In this document: positions 61,377 to 64,000 of the stretch, piece by piece
How the letters are laid out: each line of letters begins with the position of its first letter
Numbering within the stretch: the first letter of the stretch is position 1
Origin: Phycisphaerae bacterium
Lineage (GTDB): Bacteria; Planctomycetota; Phycisphaerae; UBA1845
Direction: 5' to 3'
Assembly: GCA_029260015.1 (NCBI GenBank)
Contig: JAJDEB010000023.1
Location: 543,457 to 607,456 of the forward strand
Length of the DNA stretch: 64,000 nt
The notes under the pieces: model-generated
Told to the model about the DNA's origin: nothing
What the model saw: only the letters and a program-made list of their open reading frames with translations
Databases searched by the model: none
Program-made: the position numbers and the translations under genes

Positions 61377-62764
61377 AAGACCGCAAGCCCAAAATATTCG
61401 TCGTAGACGACGATCAGATCATCCTCGAATCGCTGCAGGAAATGCTGTCGCTGGAAGGATACGACGTTGGCGGCGCGACCGGTCTGTCCGATGCCCTCAT
61501 CCGTCTCGAAAAGCAACCTGCCGACGTCGTCATCAGCGACATCAATCTTTCCGGCGGTGACGGGTTTGAACTGTTGCAAGTCGTTCGCAAACGCTGGCCC
61601 GAAACCGTCGTCATCATGATCACCGGCTATGGCACCATCGAAAGCGCCGTCGAAGCCATCAAGATGGGGGCATACGATTACCTCACCAAACCGATCATCG
61701 ACGATGAACTCCGCCTCGTCGTCGAACGCGCCCTAAGCCAGCAATCGCTCATTCTCGAAAACAACGAGCTCAAACAGAAACTCGACATGCGCTTCGGTCT
61801 CGGCAACCTTGTCGGCCACGACTACCGCATGCAGAAAATCTACGACCTCATAGAAGCCGTCTCCGATTCCAAAGTCACCGTGCTCGTCCAAGGCGAATCC
61901 GGAACCGGAAAATCGCTCGTCGCCCGCATGATTCACCATCAAAGCCCGCGCCGCGACAAACCCTGCATCGAAGTCGCCTGCGGTGCAATCCCCGAATCAC
62001 TGCTAGAAAGTGAACTGTTCGGCCACATTCGGGGAGCGTTTACCGGAGCGGTAGCAGACAAGGTCGGAAAATTCAAAGCCGCTGACGAAGGCACCCTCTT
62101 CCTCGACGAAGTCGCAACCGCATCGCCAGCCCTGCAAGTCAAATTGCTTCGGGCATTACAGTCCAAACAATTCGAAGCCGTCGGCAGCAATGAAACAGAA
62201 ACGGTAGACGTGCGCCTGGTCCTCGCCACCAACAAAAACCTAGAAGAAGAAGTAGCCGCCGGCAATTTCCGCGAAGACCTGTTCTATCGCATCAACGTCG
62301 TCACCATCACCATGCCGACGTTGCAGGAACGCGTCGGCGACATCCCGCTGCTCGCAAACCACTTCCTCGACCACTTCTGCGAAGAGTCCAGCCGCACCAT
62401 CACAGGATTCACCGAAGACGCTATCAGCGCCATGCAGCGCTACCCCTGGCCCGGAAACGTCCGCGAACTCGAAAACGCCGTCGAACGTGCCGTCGTTCTA
62501 TCCAAAGGAAACGAAATCGACACCGACGACTTGCCCCCACGCATCATAGAGCAAGGTCAGCTAGCCCCAACCGACATCACGTTCCCAAACACGTCGCTAA
62601 AAAAAGCACTCGAAGGACCCGAGCGCACCGTCATAGAAGCCGCTCTGCGCGTCAACAACTGGAATCGTCAACAAACCGCAGAAATGCTCGACATCAACCG
62701 AACCACCCTATACAAAAAAATGCGCCGCTACGGCCTCTTAGACACACCTGTAGGTTCAAGATAA
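61373..62764 (+). CDS. Sigma-54-dependent NtrC-family response regulator
   Basis: The 463-residue protein has a receiver (about 5-125; phospho-Asp in VVISDINLSGGDG), an AAA+ sigma-54 activation domain with Walker A QGESGTGKSLVARMIHH, the sigma-54 contact GAFTGA in RGAFTGAVADKVG and Walker B EGTLFLDEVATA, and a C-terminal Fis-type helix-turn-helix (ALRVNNWNRQQTAEMLDINRTTLYKKMRR). It activates transcription from -24/-12 promoters after phosphorylation by the kinase encoded just upstream (ATGA overlap). No -24/-12 target promoter was recognised in the window. Confidence 0.95.
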   Translation: MKDRKPKIFVVDDDQIILESLQEMLSLEGYDVGGATGLSDALIRLEKQPADVVISDINLSGGDGFELLQVVRKRWPETVVIMITGYGTIESAVEAIKMGAYDYLTKPIIDDELRLVVERALSQQSLILENNELKQKLDMRFGLGNLVGHDYRMQKIYDLIEAVSDSKVTVLVQGESGTGKSLVARMIHHQSPRRDKPCIEVACGAIPESLLESELFGHIRGAFTGAVADKVGKFKAADEGTLFLDEVATASPALQVKLLRALQSKQFEAVGSNETETVDVRLVLATNKNLEEEVAAGNFREDLFYRINVVTITMPTLQERVGDIPLLANHFLDHFCEESSRTITGFTEDAISAMQRYPWPGNVRELENAVERAVVLSKGNEIDTDDLPPRIIEQGQLAPTDITFPNTSLKKALEGPERTVIEAALRVNNWNRQQTAEMLDINRTTLYKKMRRYGLLDTPVGSR

Positions 62765-62794
62765 AAGTGCCAAATTGTGACACTGAGCGCAGAT

Positions 62795-62832
62795 GCGGGT
62801 GCCCCACCCTTCCAGGGTGGGGGACTGACAAA
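62795..62832. repeat. Dispersed 38-base repeat, copy 2
   Basis: 37 of 38 bases match the copy at 55739-55776. It lies 30 bases after the NtrC-like gene and about 40 bases before the end of purH. Contains the inverted repeat CCACCCT-TCC-AGGGTGG. Confidence 0.85.
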
Positions 62833-62870
62833 CAATTCGATCCTCGCCACCAATGCTCCGCCAAAAACAA

Positions 62871-64000
62871 TCAATGCCGAAAATGCCGCGTCCCCGTCAT
62901 CACCATTGTAATACCCGCGGCATCACACGCGGCGATGATATTGTCATCATTCTTCGACCCACCCGGCTGAATGATCGCGGTTACGCCCGACTCAACCAGA
63001 ATATCCACGCCATCACTAAACGGAAAAAACGCATCCGACGCCGCACAAGCCCCAGCCAACTGCTCACCGTGCCCGTTATCGCGGGCCTGCCATGTGGCGA
63101 TGCGGCAACTGATCACGCGGCTGGTTTGCCCCATCCCGCTACCGATCAGCATGTCGTCCTTACAAATCGTAATCGCGTTGCTCTTGGTATGTTTGCAGAC
63201 GAGCCACGAAAGTCTCAAGTCATTCCACTCCGACTCGGTCGGTTGACGTTTCGTCGCAACTTGCCACTTGTCTTCATTAGGTCCCAAGTCATCCGCCGAC
63301 TGGGCAAGGTAGCCACCCGAAATCTGCCGTACATTCGAAGCACTCGATGGTTCGCTGCCCAAACCACTCCCAAGCGAAATCAATCGCACCCGCTGTCCCC
63401 ATGCCTTGGATTTTTGAATCAACGAAGTTGTTCCCTCCGCGAATTCCGGCGCGGCCCACACTTCAACGAAGAAACCCTTCATCCCCGCACTTCTTCCAAA
63501 CCGTGAATACGTCTCCATCACGCAGTTCGCCGTCTCCGCCGTCACCGCAACATTCTGCGCCAGCACCCCACCAAAGGCAGCCGTCGGATCGGACAAATAC
63601 GCTTTGCGATAAGCCTCTTCAAACGTATCCGCCACCCCAACCCCGCAAGCATTAGTATGCTTCACCAACACACAAACCGCCCGCCCAGCAAACGCCCGAT
63701 CAAGTTCCGCGCATAGCTCAACCGCCGCACTCACATCGACATAGTTGTTGAACGACATTTCCCCCTGAACAACATCGGCACCAGCCACACCGCCTTTGGC
63801 ATCACCATCGCCGACATACATCCCAGCCACCTGATGATGGTTCTCCCCATAGCGAAGTGTTCGCGATAACGCGCCCTCGATCGACAGGCGCTGCGGCAGC
63901 GCGTCATCAACCGCACCCTTACCACGAAGGTACGCATCAATCTGCGCGTCATACGCACTCGTTCGCCGAAACACATCCGCAGCGAATTCAGCCCGCCGCT
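62871..64000 (-). CDS. purH: AICAR formyltransferase/IMP cyclohydrolase (PurH), N-terminal part outside window
   Basis: The open frame runs from the right edge to the stop at 62871; 376 codons are visible. They cover the AICAR formyltransferase domain: RYGENHHQVAGMYVG, EMSFNNYVDVSAAVELCAEL, CVLVKHTNACGVGVADTFEEAYRKAYLSDPTAAFGGVLAQN and the closing GVTAIIQPGGSKNDDNIIAACDAAGITMVMTGTRHFRH. The match continues up to the edge (RRAEFAADVFRRTSAYDAQI), so the IMP cyclohydrolase domain lies beyond. It carries out the last two steps of IMP synthesis in the cytoplasm. No other purine gene is visible. Confidence 0.94.
   Translation of the reverse strand, partial: RRAEFAADVFRRTSAYDAQIDAYLRGKGAVDDALPQRLSIEGALSRTLRYGENHHQVAGMYVGDGDAKGGVAGADVVQGEMSFNNYVDVSAAVELCAELDRAFAGRAVCVLVKHTNACGVGVADTFEEAYRKAYLSDPTAAFGGVLAQNVAVTAETANCVMETYSRFGRSAGMKGFFVEVWAAPEFAEGTTSLIQKSKAWGQRVRLISLGSGLGSEPSSASNVRQISGGYLAQSADDLGPNEDKWQVATKRQPTESEWNDLRLSWLVCKHTKSNAITICKDDMLIGSGMGQTSRVISCRIATWQARDNGHGEQLAGACAASDAFFPFSDGVDILVESGVTAIIQPGGSKNDDNIIAACDAAGITMVMTGTRHFRH

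Noticed and set aside
1-64000. tRNA, rRNA, CRISPR arrays, insertion sequences
   Set aside because: Scanning for cloverleaf cores, regularly spaced repeats and transposase motifs (DDE runs) found none that I could support.

Overview
The window reads like a chromosome segment of a planctomycete, probably from the Phycisphaerae side of the phylum. This is an inference from content, not from a marker gene. The supporting signs are many exported proteins with no clear family, TPR and glycosyltransferase-39 membrane proteins, sulfatase-like lipoproteins, a dockerin-like secreted protein, a TPR protein carrying RNA polymerase alpha-CTD-like domains, and a two-gene sensor kinase/NtrC system. No rRNA, tRNA, CRISPR array or insertion sequence was recognised.

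Layout. 0-1.5 kb: a truncated ABC-type ATPase and a LexA-like repressor whose promoter appears to be overlapped by a perfect palindrome. 1.5-9.9 kb: GT39-TPR protein, DNA polymerase I, CheV, a SpoIID-like lipoprotein and the TPR/alpha-CTD protein. 9.9-12.7 kb: a minus-strand operon of a small peptide, PqqD-like, HPr-kinase-like and nucleotidyltransferase genes, which looks like a peptide-modification cassette. 13-21 kb: STAS protein, exported proteins, a thioredoxin-fold DUF255 protein, an ACT protein and a spermidine-synthase-like membrane protein. 21.4-27.3 kb: a plus-strand cluster of two sulfatase-superfamily lipoproteins, a GT39 glycosyltransferase and an arylsulfotransferase-like propeller. 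27-34 kb: assorted small and membrane proteins and a pterin dehydratase.

34.3-47.3 kb is a compact, uninterrupted minus-strand block of Mu-type virion genes: terminase, portal, protease/scaffold, decoration protein, major capsid, gp36-like, gp37-like, a large tail/baseplate-like protein and a beta-helix spike with accessory proteins. I see no transposase, integrase, lysis gene, tail tube, sheath or tape measure, and host genes abut it on both sides. It is either a strongly reduced prophage or a domesticated particle such as a gene transfer agent.

47-56.4 kb: a TPR protein, then murQ, a sodium:solute symporter and a GHL10 glycoside-hydrolase-like lipoprotein (likely cell-wall sugar recycling), an SGNH-like lipoprotein and a DinB-like protein. 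57.6-58.35 kb holds no convincing ORF but, on the minus strand, a good sigma-70-type promoter, a series of hairpins exposing GAGAG in their loops (11 copies), a hairpin exposing an anti-Shine-Dalgarno sequence and a strong intrinsic terminator. I call this an unrecognised structured RNA of about 770 nt, and it is the most unusual object in the window. 58.6-62.8 kb: an outer-membrane-type exported protein, a tiny lipoprotein and a histidine kinase/sigma-54 activator pair. The window ends inside purH.
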